Below, in pieces: positions 36,250-45,840 of a DNA stretch of 64,000 nt. This DNA comes from Thiosocius sp942490985 (GTDB lineage: Bacteria; Pseudomonadota; Gammaproteobacteria; Chromatiales; Chromatiaceae). The translations under genes and the position numbers were made by a program. The notes under the pieces were generated by a model. That model made no database searches. It was not told where the DNA came from and was given only the letters and a program-made list of their open reading frames with translations. The stretch covers positions 62,001-126,000 of the forward strand of contig CALNYW010000001.1 in the NCBI GenBank assembly GCA_942490985.1. Direction: 5' to 3'. Within the stretch, counting starts at the first letter, position 1, and each line of letters opens with the position of its first letter.

Positions 36250-37272
36250 ATGCTGAGCTTCGATCAACTCTACTGGCTTCTGGTGCTGCCGCTGCCGCTG
36301 CTGGTGACCTGGCTGTGGCCTGCCTATCGCGAGCGGCTGGTGACGGTGCGGTTGCCTTTTCTCGATCGTCTGCTGCGATTGACCGGGCAGGCGAGCGAAA
36401 CAGCGCCGGACACGGCCCGGACGCCGCGCGGTCAGCAACTGCTCAGCTGGCTGGTATGGGCCCTGGTGGTGGCCGCCCTGGCGCGGCCGCAATGGCTGGA
36501 GGAGCCGATTACCCGCACCGAACCGGCGCGTGACCTGCTGGTTGCGGTGGACCTGTCCGGTTCAATGGATACCGAGGATTTCATCGATGGCGACGGCAAT
36601 CAGGTGGATCGCCTGACCGCCGTCAAAGCGGTGTTGCGTGATTTCCTGGCGCGGCGGGAAGATGATCGCATCGCCCTGATCGTGTTCGGCTCGGCGGCGT
36701 TCGTGCAGCTGCCGTTCACCGCCGACAAGGTGGCGGTGCAGCAGATGCTGGATGAGACCCGCGTACGCATGGCGGGTCCCAAGACCATGCTGGGCGATGC
36801 CATCGGGCTGGCGATTACCCTGTTCGAGCGCAGCGAGGTGCCCGAGCGCATGCTGATCGTGCTGACCGACGGTAACGACACCGGCAGCCAGGTGCCCCCG
36901 GTGCGCGCCGCCGAGATCGCGCGCGATCGCGACGTGGTGATCCATACCATCGGCGTCGGCGATCCGACCAACGCCGGTGAAGAGGAAGCCCTCGATGAGG
37001 CGGTCTTGAAAAATGTCGCACTTACTACCAGCGGCAGTTATTTCCATGCCAACGACCGCGAGGAACTCGAACAGATCTACGCCAAGCTCGACGAGCTGGC
37101 GCCACGCAAGGTCGAGACGATCAGCCACCAACCCCGTCGTGATCTGTTCCACTGGCCGCTCGGTGCGGCCCTGTTGCTGACCCTGGCATTCCATAGCGTG
37201 GCGGCATTCGCCGGACGTCGTGGGGGCAACCGAAACCCGAAGGCAGCAGCGGCGGAGGCGTCACCGACATGA
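36250..37272 (+). CDS. batA: BatA-type VWA-domain membrane protein
   Basis: 340 residues, ATG 36250; the open frame upstream to 35389 is a shadow of other genes. Two N-terminal helices flank the VWA domain (residues about 95-290). The MIDAS motif DLSGSM is intact, with TMLGDAI and LTDGND completing it. A C-terminal helix (LGAALLLTLAFHSVAAFA) anchors it, the usual BatA topology. VWA proteins are thought to work with MoxR in envelope stress and, in Bacteroides, aerotolerance. Stop overlaps the next ATG as ATGA. Confidence 0.9.
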   Translation: MLSFDQLYWLLVLPLPLLVTWLWPAYRERLVTVRLPFLDRLLRLTGQASETAPDTARTPRGQQLLSWLVWALVVAALARPQWLEEPITRTEPARDLLVAVDLSGSMDTEDFIDGDGNQVDRLTAVKAVLRDFLARREDDRIALIVFGSAAFVQLPFTADKVAVQQMLDETRVRMAGPKTMLGDAIGLAITLFERSEVPERMLIVLTDGNDTGSQVPPVRAAEIARDRDVVIHTIGVGDPTNAGEEEALDEAVLKNVALTTSGSYFHANDREELEQIYAKLDELAPRKVETISHQPRRDLFHWPLGAALLLTLAFHSVAAFAGRRGGNRNPKAAAAEASPT

Positions 37273-38228
37273 GCGCACTCGCCGAGCTGCATTTTCTGCG
37301 TCCGCTCTGGTTGCTGGCGCTGTTGCCCGCGCTGTTTCTGCTCTGGGTGCTTTGGCACCGCCGTGGCGATGTAGCGTGGCGGAAGGTGATCGCACCACAC
37401 CTGCTGCCGCACCTGCTGAGCGGCAATGGCGCGCCGGAGAGCCGCTTTCGGCCGTTGCACCTGCTGGCCGTGTTCTGGCTGCTGGCCGTGATTGCCGCGG
37501 CCGGGCCCGCCTGGGAGCGGGAGCCCGCGCCGTTTGCCGAACAGCGAGCGCCGCTGGTGATTGCGCTGTACGTCGGGGACAGCATGTTGGCCGAGGACAT
37601 CCAGCCCACCCGCCTGGAACGCGCAACGCACAAGATCCGCGATCTGCTGGCGCTGCGGCCCGGCGCGCGCGCGGCGCTGATCGCCTATGCCGGCAGCGCC
37701 CACATGGTGATGCCGTTGACCACCGATGCCCGGCTGATCGAGGAGTTTGCCGGGGAACTCTCGCCCGAGCTCATGCCGAGGCCCGGCAATGCGCCGGCGG
37801 AGGCGTTGACCCTGGCCGCGCAGTTGTTGCAGCAGGGCGATGCGGGTGATGGGCGCATCCTGTTGATTACCGATTCATTGCCGCCGGATGCGTTGTCGAC
37901 ACTCCCGGCGGGTGTGCGGGCGGAGATCCTCGCGGTCGCGGCACCGCCCGGTTCGCCGGCGCCGCCGTCGGGGCCACCTGCGCCGCCGCTGGATCGTGCG
38001 ACCCTGGGCGCAGCGGCCAGCGCGCTGAACGGGAGGGTGGTCGAGGTGAGTGTCGATGATGCCGATGTGCAGACACTGGCACGGCGCTTGGAAAAACGCG
38101 TGGCCAGTGCCGGAACCGAGGGCGAGGGTGAACGCTGGCGCGATGCCGGTTACACGCTGCTGTACCCGCTGGCGCTGATCCTGTTGCTGTGGTTTCGACG
38201 CGGTTGGGCGGTCAGGTGGCAGGGATGA
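37269..38228 (+). CDS. batB: BatB-type VWA-domain protein with degenerate MIDAS
   Basis: 319 residues. Same layout as BatA: two N-terminal helices, VWA domain, C-terminal helix (LLYPLALILLLWF). The first MIDAS motif, normally DxSxS, reads Y-V-G-D-S (ALYVGDSMLAEDIQPTRL), so the first Asp and Ser are lost, while LITDSLP is retained. Metal binding is therefore probably altered. A Pro-rich loop (PPGSPAPPSGPPAPP) is unusual. Its ATG overlaps the batA stop, and its own stop overlaps the next gene. Confidence 0.87.
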   Translation: MSALAELHFLRPLWLLALLPALFLLWVLWHRRGDVAWRKVIAPHLLPHLLSGNGAPESRFRPLHLLAVFWLLAVIAAAGPAWEREPAPFAEQRAPLVIALYVGDSMLAEDIQPTRLERATHKIRDLLALRPGARAALIAYAGSAHMVMPLTTDARLIEEFAGELSPELMPRPGNAPAEALTLAAQLLQQGDAGDGRILLITDSLPPDALSTLPAGVRAEILAVAAPPGSPAPPSGPPAPPLDRATLGAAASALNGRVVEVSVDDADVQTLARRLEKRVASAGTEGEGERWRDAGYTLLYPLALILLLWFRRGWAVRWQG

Positions 38229-38881
38229 GCGTGGCCAGCCACTGCCGCGGCTTCGCGCTGGTGCTGATACTGGCGTTGCCTTTGAGCGCTGCCGCCGAAT
38301 CGCAGGGCGCGCCTGGGTGGTGGAGAGATCTATGGCGCACCCCGGATCAGCAGGCGCAGCGGCTGTTCGATGCCGGTGACTATGCCAGCGCGGCGACGCT
38401 GTTCACCGATCCGATGCGCATCGGCACGGCATGGTTTCGTGCCGGCGAATTCGAACGTGCGGCCGCTGCCTTCGGCCAACTCACGTCGGTGGAAGGCTAC
38501 TTCAATCGCGCCAACGCGCTGTTGTTCCAGGGCGAATACAACCAGGCGATTGCGGTCTACGATCAGGTGCTTGCCCAGCGTTTAGATTGGCAGCCAGCGG
38601 TCGACAATCGTGCGATCGCGCTGGCTCGCCAGCAAAAGCTGGCGCCGCCCGAGGATGATGCGGGCGGTACCGGCGGCATGCTCAGTGCCGATGAGATCGT
38701 GTTCGATACCACCGGTCGGGTGAACAACGCCAAGGGTGAGCAGACCACCGAGGGAGGTGCCGGGGGCAGCGATGCGGCGATGCGCGAGATGTGGTTGCGG
38801 CGCGTGGAGACCAGGCCGGCGGACTTTCTGCGTGCCCGGTTTGCCAGTCAGCTGCAGCGCCGGCAGGCGGGTGATCCGTGA
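38225..38881 (+). CDS. BatC-type TPR protein
   Basis: 218 residues from ATG 38225, overlapping the batB stop as ATGA; an earlier in-frame GTG is inside batB. A signal peptide ends LSAAAES, then a TPR-like region (QQAQRLFDAGDYASAATLF, RGEFERAAAAF-type repeats, ALLFQGEYNQAIAVYDQVL). In longer BatB/C fusions this TPR module is attached to a VWA domain; here it is separate. C-terminal LRARFASQLQRR is typical of the family. Likely periplasmic partner of BatB and BatD. Confidence 0.85.
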   Translation: MSVASHCRGFALVLILALPLSAAAESQGAPGWWRDLWRTPDQQAQRLFDAGDYASAATLFTDPMRIGTAWFRAGEFERAAAAFGQLTSVEGYFNRANALLFQGEYNQAIAVYDQVLAQRLDWQPAVDNRAIALARQQKLAPPEDDAGGTGGMLSADEIVFDTTGRVNNAKGEQTTEGGAGGSDAAMREMWLRRVETRPADFLRARFASQLQRRQAGDP

Positions 38882-40164
38882 GCCGTTTGCGGCTTTCCGG
38901 CGGGCGGTGGCTGCTGGGCCTGATGCTATGGTCAATGGCACTGCCCGCGCTGGCGATCGATGCGCGGGTACGTGCGGTAGTCGATCAACCGGAAGGGGTC
39001 TGGATCGGCCAGCAGGTGGTGCTGAAGGTTGAGCTGCTGAGCGATGGGCAGAGCTTTGGTGATCAGTCCATCCGCTTGCCCGATATTCCCGGTGCCCTGG
39101 TACTCGAGGATACCGTCTCCACGGTCAGATTGAACGAGTCGGTCGAGGGCGATACCTGGCAGGTGCTCAGTTACCACTACCAGATGTTCCCGCAGCGTGC
39201 GGGGGATATCGAAATCCCGCCGATCGACGTCGCCTTCACCGTGTCCGAGGGATATGGCAGCGAGCCGGTCCCGTTTGCGCTGCAGACCGAGCCGGTCGCG
39301 TTGGCCGTCAGCAGCCCGCCCGGCGTGGATGATCCTTCGGGGCTGGTGACGACCACGAAAATGACGCTCACGGTCGAGGTGTCGCCGGACCCGCAGTCGT
39401 TGAAGGTCGGCGATGCGCTGACCCGCACGGTCACGCGCTCCGCCCCGGCTGTGTCGGGCATGGCGTTTGCGCCGATGCCGTTGCCGGTGATCCCCGGCGT
39501 CGCTGTCTACCCCAAGCCGCCGGATGTCGATGACCGCAGCAATCGCGGCGAACTTGTCGGTAAGCGCGTCGAATCGACCACCTATGTGCTGCAGCAGGAC
39601 GGCCAGCTGACCATTCCCGGGATCGACTTTCAGTGGTGGGATCCGGTTGCCGGGGAGTTGCACGTCGAAAGCGTCCCGGCCCTGGAGTTCGAGGTCGCGG
39701 TCAATCCGGATCTCATACCGAGTCCCGCCGAACGTGTGCTCGAGTTGGCAGACCAACGTCCCTGGTTGCTGTTCTCGGCCGCGCTGATGTTCGTCGCGGC
39801 AATCGCGGCAGGCATCCGCTGGTTGCCGGCCGGTCTGCGCCGGCTCAGGCGCTGGCAGGCTGCGCGGCGTATCAGCGAAGGTGCGCGCTTCAAACGGCTG
39901 TTGCGCGCATGCCGACAAAATGACCCCGCCCAGGCATACAATGCCTATACCGCGTGGCTGTCGGGCGAGGATGCGCCACCCTCAGCGGCCCTGCAGGAAG
40001 AGCGCCTCGTGGCGGAGCTGCAACGTCTGCAGCTCGCATTGGTCGGCCGGCAATCGGGTTGGCGTGCCGACGGCCTTGCGCGCGCGTTGCAGCGGGCCCG
40101 CCTCGCAGGTCGGCGGCAGGCTCGCCAGCGTGCGACGCAGGTCCTGCCGGCGCTCAATCCCTGA
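38878..40164 (+). CDS. batD: BatD family protein
   Basis: 428 residues, GTG 38878 overlapping the previous stop as GTGA. A signal peptide ends LPALAID, followed by two beta-sandwich repeats (QVVLKVELLSDGQSFGD, then TMTLTVEVSPDPQSLKVGD-type), and a C-terminal helix (about 298-320) with an Arg-rich cytoplasmic tail. That is the BatD pattern. It is the last gene of the tightly coupled run from 34623. The following cytochrome gene starts 93 nt later and could be co-expressed. Confidence 0.88.
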   Translation: MSRLRLSGGRWLLGLMLWSMALPALAIDARVRAVVDQPEGVWIGQQVVLKVELLSDGQSFGDQSIRLPDIPGALVLEDTVSTVRLNESVEGDTWQVLSYHYQMFPQRAGDIEIPPIDVAFTVSEGYGSEPVPFALQTEPVALAVSSPPGVDDPSGLVTTTKMTLTVEVSPDPQSLKVGDALTRTVTRSAPAVSGMAFAPMPLPVIPGVAVYPKPPDVDDRSNRGELVGKRVESTTYVLQQDGQLTIPGIDFQWWDPVAGELHVESVPALEFEVAVNPDLIPSPAERVLELADQRPWLLFSAALMFVAAIAAGIRWLPAGLRRLRRWQAARRISEGARFKRLLRACRQNDPAQAYNAYTAWLSGEDAPPSAALQEERLVAELQRLQLALVGRQSGWRADGLARALQRARLAGRRQARQRATQVLPALNP

Positions 40165-40257
40165 CCCGGTGGTGTGCACGCGGTCACGACCAACGTGGAC
40201 ACCCGGAAAAATCGAGGTCCTTGGTCTTCGCCCCGAGTGCGGTATCGACAGGTAACG

Positions 40258-42585
40258 ATGTTTATGTCTCCACACAAGCTGTATCGCCGGCTCTGGCGCC
40301 TGCCTAACCGATGGCTCTGGCCGGCACTGCTGATGTTGCCGCTTGGCGCCTGGGCCGGGCCGAACGATGCTGCCGATTATGTCGGTAGCGAAAGCTGCCG
40401 CGGCTGTCACGAGGCGGCGTACACCGCGTGGCAGGGATCCCACCACGACCTGGCGATGCAGCCGGCCAATGCGGACACGGTGCTGGGTAATTTCGACGAC
40501 GTGTTGTTCGAGTACCGGGGTGTAAAGACGCGATTTTACCGGCGTGACGACCGCTACCTGGTCGAGACACAGGGCGCCGATGGGGCGCAGACCGAGTACG
40601 AAGTCGCCTACACCTTTGGCGTGACACCGTTGCAGCAGTACCTGATCGGCTTTCCCGACGGTCGCTACCAGGCACTGACGGTGGCGTGGGACACGCGCCC
40701 GCAGGAACAGGGCGGGCAGCGCTGGTTTCACATCTACCCGAACGAAGACATCCCGCCGGGTGACGAATTGCATTGGACCGCGCCGGCGCACAATTGGAAC
40801 TTTGCCTGTGCCGAATGCCACTCGACACGGGTGCGCAAACACTACGACGCGGTCGCCGATACCTACGACACGCGCTGGTCGGAGATCGACGTGGGCTGTG
40901 AGGCATGCCACGGTCCGGGCAAGCGGCATACCGAGCTGGCGAGCGCCGCGGCGCAGGACGGCAATGATTATCCGGCCGACCACGGGCTGGTCGTAGAGCT
41001 CGGCGGTCCGGGCGAATGGGCCCGTGAGCCCGGACAAAAAAACGCGCACTTGCTGAGACCGGCCGCTGGCGCTGCCGAGGTCGAGGCCTGCGGCCGCTGT
41101 CATGCGCGTCGCTCCCAGCTGACCGAGGACTACGTGCACGGCCGGCCGTTGAGCGACACCCATCGCGTACAGTTGCTCAACGCGGGCTATTACCATCCGG
41201 ATGGGCAGATCCTCGACGAGGTCTTTGTCTACGGCTCCTTTGTCCAGAGCCGGATGCATGCGGTGGGTGTGACCTGTAGCGACTGCCATGAACCACACAG
41301 CCAGAAACTGCTGGCCGAAGGCAACGCGGTGTGCACGGCCTGCCATGCGCCGGCGACCTACGATTCTGCGGCGCATCACCACCACCCGATGGATTCCGAC
41401 GGCGCGCAGTGTGTCGAGTGTCATATGCCGTCACGCACCTACATGGTGGTCGATCCGCGCCGCGATCACAGCATGCGGATCCCGCGGCCCGACCTGTCAG
41501 CGACGCTGGGTGTGCCGAATGCCTGCAGTCAATGCCATGTCGGGCGCAGCCACCAATGGTCCGTCGATGCATTGGACAAGTGGTACGGCCCCGACCGGCA
41601 ACTCGGACATCAACGCTATGCCTCGGTGTTGCAATCGGCTCGTGAGGGAGGGCCGCGCGTCGCAGCCGGTCTCACAGCGCTGGCGCAGGATCGATCGGCG
41701 CCGGGCATCGCGCGCGCCACCGCCCTCGACGAACTGGTTGACTTTATCGCGTCAGACGCCCTGCCGGCGATCCAGGCCGGGTTGGCCGCCGACGATCCAC
41801 TGATGCGGCGTGCGACAGTCGAGACTTTGGAACAGGTCGATGCGGCCGCGCGCCTGCAGTTGGTCGCACCGTTGCTGCGCGATCCGGTGCGCGTTGTCAG
41901 GCTGGCGGCCGCCAACACCCTGGCGGATGTGCGGCCGGTAGATGTGGCCGACCCCGCGTTTCGCGAGGCCCTCGAGCAGGCATTCGACGAGTACGTTGCG
42001 AGCCAGCGGGTGAATGCCGACCGCGCTGAGGCCTGGGTGAATCTGGCCGGATTCCACTTTCGACAGGGGCGGATCGAGGCGGCCGAGCAGGCCTATGCCG
42101 AGGCGCGCCGCCGCAACAAGCGGTTCGTGCCGATCTATGTCAACCAGGCCGACATGTACCGGGCACTCGATCGGGAAGACGACGGTGAGCGTGTCTTGCG
42201 CGAGGGGCTGGCGGCAGCCCCGGAAGTCGCGGTGTTGCACCACACGCTGGGCCTGTTGTTGATTCGCGCCGGACAGCCGGACGCGGCGATGCAGTCACTG
42301 GAAAGGGCCTATCTGCTCGGGCCGGAGAACCCCAGGTTGGGTTACGTCTATGGCATCGCGCTGGAGAACGCCGGTCAGCGGGAGCAGGCAATCGCGGTAT
42401 GGGATGCGGTGGTCAAGCGCCATCCGAATGATCGGGCGACGCTCAATGTGCTGACGATGACCCTCTACCAGACCGGTCAGCATCAGCGGGCCCTGGTCCA
42501 TGCGGATCACTTGGCAACGCTGTCGCCTGATGATCAGGCCTGGAAGATGGTGGTGAGTCGGATACGCCAGGCGGCGACGCGGTAG
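40258..42585 (+). CDS. Octaheme c-type cytochrome with HEAT-like and TPR repeats
   Basis: 775 residues from ATG 40258. A signal peptide ends PLGAWA and the mature part opens DAADYVGSESCRGCHEAAY. Eight CxxCH haem motifs are visible: CRGCH, CAECH, CEACH, CGRCH, CSDCH, CTACH, CVECH and CSQCH, all in the first 450 residues. Then come HEAT-like helices (LAAANTLADVRPVDVADP) and four or so TPRs up to the C-terminus (AWVNLAGFHFRQGRIEAAEQA; LHHTLGLLLIRAGQPDAAMQ). The N-terminal part is cytochrome c554-like. Electron-transfer partners and substrate are unknown. It follows batD and may belong to the same functional region. Confidence 0.9.
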   Translation: MFMSPHKLYRRLWRLPNRWLWPALLMLPLGAWAGPNDAADYVGSESCRGCHEAAYTAWQGSHHDLAMQPANADTVLGNFDDVLFEYRGVKTRFYRRDDRYLVETQGADGAQTEYEVAYTFGVTPLQQYLIGFPDGRYQALTVAWDTRPQEQGGQRWFHIYPNEDIPPGDELHWTAPAHNWNFACAECHSTRVRKHYDAVADTYDTRWSEIDVGCEACHGPGKRHTELASAAAQDGNDYPADHGLVVELGGPGEWAREPGQKNAHLLRPAAGAAEVEACGRCHARRSQLTEDYVHGRPLSDTHRVQLLNAGYYHPDGQILDEVFVYGSFVQSRMHAVGVTCSDCHEPHSQKLLAEGNAVCTACHAPATYDSAAHHHHPMDSDGAQCVECHMPSRTYMVVDPRRDHSMRIPRPDLSATLGVPNACSQCHVGRSHQWSVDALDKWYGPDRQLGHQRYASVLQSAREGGPRVAAGLTALAQDRSAPGIARATALDELVDFIASDALPAIQAGLAADDPLMRRATVETLEQVDAAARLQLVAPLLRDPVRVVRLAAANTLADVRPVDVADPAFREALEQAFDEYVASQRVNADRAEAWVNLAGFHFRQGRIEAAEQAYAEARRRNKRFVPIYVNQADMYRALDREDDGERVLREGLAAAPEVAVLHHTLGLLLIRAGQPDAAMQSLERAYLLGPENPRLGYVYGIALENAGQREQAIAVWDAVVKRHPNDRATLNVLTMTLYQTGQHQRALVHADHLATLSPDDQAWKMVVSRIRQAATR

Positions 42586-42812
42586 AAGCATAAGGCCGGT
42601 CAATTGCGGAAGAACGTTGCCGTTCTCACTCGCCTGTCGGCGGCCAAAAGCGCGGTGTCGCGATTTCGCTGTCATCAGGTGCCGACGTGAAAGCGTATGG
42701 TGTCGAAAATAGCGCGATAATTACGATGCTTGTCGGGACGGCCTCTCCCAGAATGCGTATTGGCATCGTGAGGTGACATTCATCGATCGCCCAAAGGGGA
42801 CTGGAGCGCGAC

Positions 42813-44807
42813 ATGCGTCGAACCATTATCTGGCTCAGCTCGGTGGTTTTTGCCGTCGTGGCACTGGGTCTGCTGGCAGCGAGCTATTTCATTGTCCGTG
42901 GGCTCGACTTGGGCGAATTTCGCGCCGAAATCGTTGCGCAAGTGGAGGCGGCGACCGGGCGAAGCTTCAGCGTAGGGGAAACGCTGGAGATCGGGTTCAG
43001 CAAGGGGTTGGTGATCCGGGCCAATGATCTGTCACTCGGCAATGTCGATTGGGCGAAACAAGCGCAGCTGGTAAGCGTCGGCTTGGCGGAGGCGCGTCTC
43101 GCGCTGTGGCCCCTGCTGCGCGGTACGCTGAGTATTGAACATGTTGGCCTTGATGACGTTGAGCTTTTCCTGGAGCGAGACGCTGCCGGGCGGACCAACT
43201 GGACATTCGATACCGATGCAAATAGCGGTGGTGGGCAGCAGTACACCGTGCGTTCATTCCGCATCACCTCCGGCAGCGTTTCCTGGCAGGACGCTCAGCT
43301 GAGTAATGTTTCTGCGATCAAGATGATCGGTCTGGATATCAGTGCAAAGCAACACGCTGAAGAATTCACTATCGAGGGAAGGGCGCAAATCGCCGGTCAA
43401 GACCTTGCGTTGAAGGGCAATGTAACCCCGCCCGGACGTTGGTCGACTGAGCGGCCAATTGCCTTCAACGTGGCACTCGACATTGACAACACATCGCTTA
43501 AAGCCGAAGGCACGGTCGAAAAATCGAGTTTTGGTGCGCTTGCGGTCATAAGACTTAGTGGCCGAGAGGTCGATATTAACCAACTCGGCAAATTGGTTGG
43601 TCAGGAGCTGCCGAAGATCCCGCTGATCAGCGCGGATATGAATGTTTCCAGTTCGGCAGACGCCTGGTTAGTCGAAAACCTGGCCCTGAAGTGTGGCCGC
43701 AGCGATATTGGTGGCGACCTTCGAGTGGCTACCGACGGGAAACGACCAACGATCTCCGGCGAGCTTTTTGCGGAGTCGCTCGATATTGCCGAACTGCTCC
43801 TGCCGCGCGACAACGACGGTCAAAAAACCTCAGCCTCACCGTCAAAACCCAAACGAATCTTCTCAGAGGAACCCATCGATTTCTCTGTACTAAGGCTTTT
43901 TGACAGCACGCTGAGCCTCGAGGCGCAACGGATGACGTTGCCGAGCGGACGATTCAACGATGTGCACCTCGATGGGAAACTCAGTGCCGGGCGGCTATCT
44001 CTCGATTTGCCGAACAGTTCGATGGACGGTGCGGGCAAGCTGGTCGGCCACGCGTCGTTGGATGCAACTGTCGATCCGCCGACGTGGTCCTCAGCTTTCG
44101 TCGTTGAAGACCTGCCTTCAGAACGATTATTCAGTACCGGGCAAACGCCTTTCGTGCGCGCGCCGATTAGCTTTGAATATGATTTGAAGACGCGAGGTGC
44201 ATCTGTGCATTCGATGGCAAGCAATCTATCCGGAGAGGCCAGGTTGGTGATGGGCAAGGGCCGGGCCAAGACCAAGGCGATCGATAGGTTGGTTGGCGGA
44301 TTGAGTACCCTGACGGGTCAACTGCTCGAGCAAGGCGCCGAGGATGCGCAACTGAACTGCATCATTAGCGATGTGCTCATCGACAGGGGCGTCGCTGAGG
44401 CGCGCGTTATGCTGATCGATAGCGTGGCGTCGACCCTGCGTGGTAAGGGCAGCATCGATCTGGGGAACGAGCGTATCGATCTGACGTTCATACCTCGCCC
44501 GAAGAAACCGACGTTCAATGTTGCGGTCCCGGTGCATGTCCGCGGGTCGTTGCAGTCGCCGAATTTCCAGGCAGACAAAACGGCCTCTTTGGTCAAATTG
44601 ATCGGGATCGCCGGTGCCTTTGTCTATCCGCCGGCAGCCGTTGTAGCGCTCGGTGATCTCGGTGCGGGCGCAACGGCGTGCGGCGAGTTGCTACAAGGTG
44701 GGGCTTCCCCTGCGCCGAGTCAATCGATGTCGGAGACCGTGACAGACGGCGTGACCGGTGCGGCCAAATCGATAGGCCGTGGCCTGAGAGGGCTGCTACC
44801 TGACTAG
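42813..44807 (+). CDS. AsmA-family protein
   Basis: 664 residues. One N-terminal helix (residues 5-27) anchors a large periplasmic beta-rich bridge-like domain typical of AsmA/YhdP/TamB relatives, with ATGRSFSVGETLEIGFSKGL near the start and a C-terminal segment IDLTFIPRPKKPTFNVAVPV. Such proteins take part in lipid transport or outer-membrane assembly. The C-terminus ends with a small Gly/Ser-rich tail. The 227-nt gap before it holds no recognisable gene. Confidence 0.85.
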   Translation: MRRTIIWLSSVVFAVVALGLLAASYFIVRGLDLGEFRAEIVAQVEAATGRSFSVGETLEIGFSKGLVIRANDLSLGNVDWAKQAQLVSVGLAEARLALWPLLRGTLSIEHVGLDDVELFLERDAAGRTNWTFDTDANSGGGQQYTVRSFRITSGSVSWQDAQLSNVSAIKMIGLDISAKQHAEEFTIEGRAQIAGQDLALKGNVTPPGRWSTERPIAFNVALDIDNTSLKAEGTVEKSSFGALAVIRLSGREVDINQLGKLVGQELPKIPLISADMNVSSSADAWLVENLALKCGRSDIGGDLRVATDGKRPTISGELFAESLDIAELLLPRDNDGQKTSASPSKPKRIFSEEPIDFSVLRLFDSTLSLEAQRMTLPSGRFNDVHLDGKLSAGRLSLDLPNSSMDGAGKLVGHASLDATVDPPTWSSAFVVEDLPSERLFSTGQTPFVRAPISFEYDLKTRGASVHSMASNLSGEARLVMGKGRAKTKAIDRLVGGLSTLTGQLLEQGAEDAQLNCIISDVLIDRGVAEARVMLIDSVASTLRGKGSIDLGNERIDLTFIPRPKKPTFNVAVPVHVRGSLQSPNFQADKTASLVKLIGIAGAFVYPPAAVVALGDLGAGATACGELLQGGASPAPSQSMSETVTDGVTGAAKSIGRGLRGLLPD

Positions 44808-44919
44808 TAAGGAATACAGCATGTTTGTCATGCGCCTCTCTTGACGTCTCCATGCGTTCTGGCAATGCAGGCATCAGGGTAAAAGTGGGTCGCATGCAGA
44901 TTTTTGAAAGGAACAGGTG

Positions 44920-45840
44920 ATGACGCAAAGAGTTAGACATCCAGGTCGGCAGTTCGAAGGGACGGGGCGTTTAGCCTGCGTTGTTTTTGTCCTGCTGTTG
45001 CTTGTCGGTTGCGCATCGAAGCCGCCATGGCCCGCCGTGGCCGAAACGGACGTGGGGCCAGTCTCGCCGGGTCGATGGGTCTGGGCTGAACTGTTTGCCG
45101 CCGATGTCCTGGCGGCCAAAGCATTCTATGGACAGGTGTTTGGTTGGACGTTCCAGTCGTTCGGTGCTGGCGCTAGGCCATACACGCTTATTCGAAATGC
45201 GGGTAAACCGATCGCTGGCATGTTGCCGCATCCGGCGGGCAACGCGGATGCACAGCGAGCCCGTTGGGTCGCCGTGATGTCGGTTGCCGATGTACAAGAA
45301 GCAGCGGCAACAGTGGATCAAAGAGGCGGGGAGGTCATCGTCGAGCCGGTCGATTTGCCGGGGCGCGGCCGTGTCAGTCTGTTGGCCGATCCCGAGGCCG
45401 CGCGTTTCGGTGTTATGACGTCTGAGGTCGGCGACCCCGCTGATGTCATGCCGGCGTTTGGCGATTGGCTATGGCGTGAGCTTTGGGCGCGCTCAGCCGA
45501 TGACATGGCCGCGTTTTATGCGGCGCTGGCGCCGTATCAAATACAACAGGCGGGCGATGTGGCGGGTAACGCCGAGTTGCACTTGATCGTTGATGGGTAT
45601 CCGAGGGCCGGTATTATCGAACATGGTGACAGTGATCTCCCGTCGACCTGGTTGCACTATGTGCGCGTGGCCGATCTCGAAGCGACCCTGACCCGTGTCA
45701 GACAGGCCGGAGGTAGCGTACTGGTTGAGCCTTCGCCAGCCATCCGCCAGGGACGCGTTGCGATCGTTACCGACCCGCTGGGCGCGTCGATTGGGCTAGC
45801 TGAGTGGTCGGAAACCGATCTTGCAGGAGATGTACCATGA
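44920..45840 (+). CDS. Lipoprotein with two glyoxalase/VOC domains
   Basis: 306 residues; ATG 44920 has AAGGAA about 8 nt upstream. A lipoprotein signal with LLLVGC (Cys31) is followed by two VOC halves: WAELFAADVLAAKAFYGQVFGW and GDWLWRELWARSADDMAAFYAAL. VOC proteins are normally cytosolic dioxygenases, glyoxalases or antibiotic-binding proteins; an exported lipid-anchored pair is uncommon. Metal ligands (His/Glu) are sparse, so binding rather than catalysis is possible. The stop overlaps the next small lipoprotein gene as ATGA. Confidence 0.85.
   Translation: MTQRVRHPGRQFEGTGRLACVVFVLLLLVGCASKPPWPAVAETDVGPVSPGRWVWAELFAADVLAAKAFYGQVFGWTFQSFGAGARPYTLIRNAGKPIAGMLPHPAGNADAQRARWVAVMSVADVQEAAATVDQRGGEVIVEPVDLPGRGRVSLLADPEAARFGVMTSEVGDPADVMPAFGDWLWRELWARSADDMAAFYAALAPYQIQQAGDVAGNAELHLIVDGYPRAGIIEHGDSDLPSTWLHYVRVADLEATLTRVRQAGGSVLVEPSPAIRQGRVAIVTDPLGASIGLAEWSETDLAGDVP

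Noticed and set aside
39982..41424. A 480-codon minus-strand ORF
   Set aside because: Antisense of batD and the octaheme cytochrome; compositional shadow.
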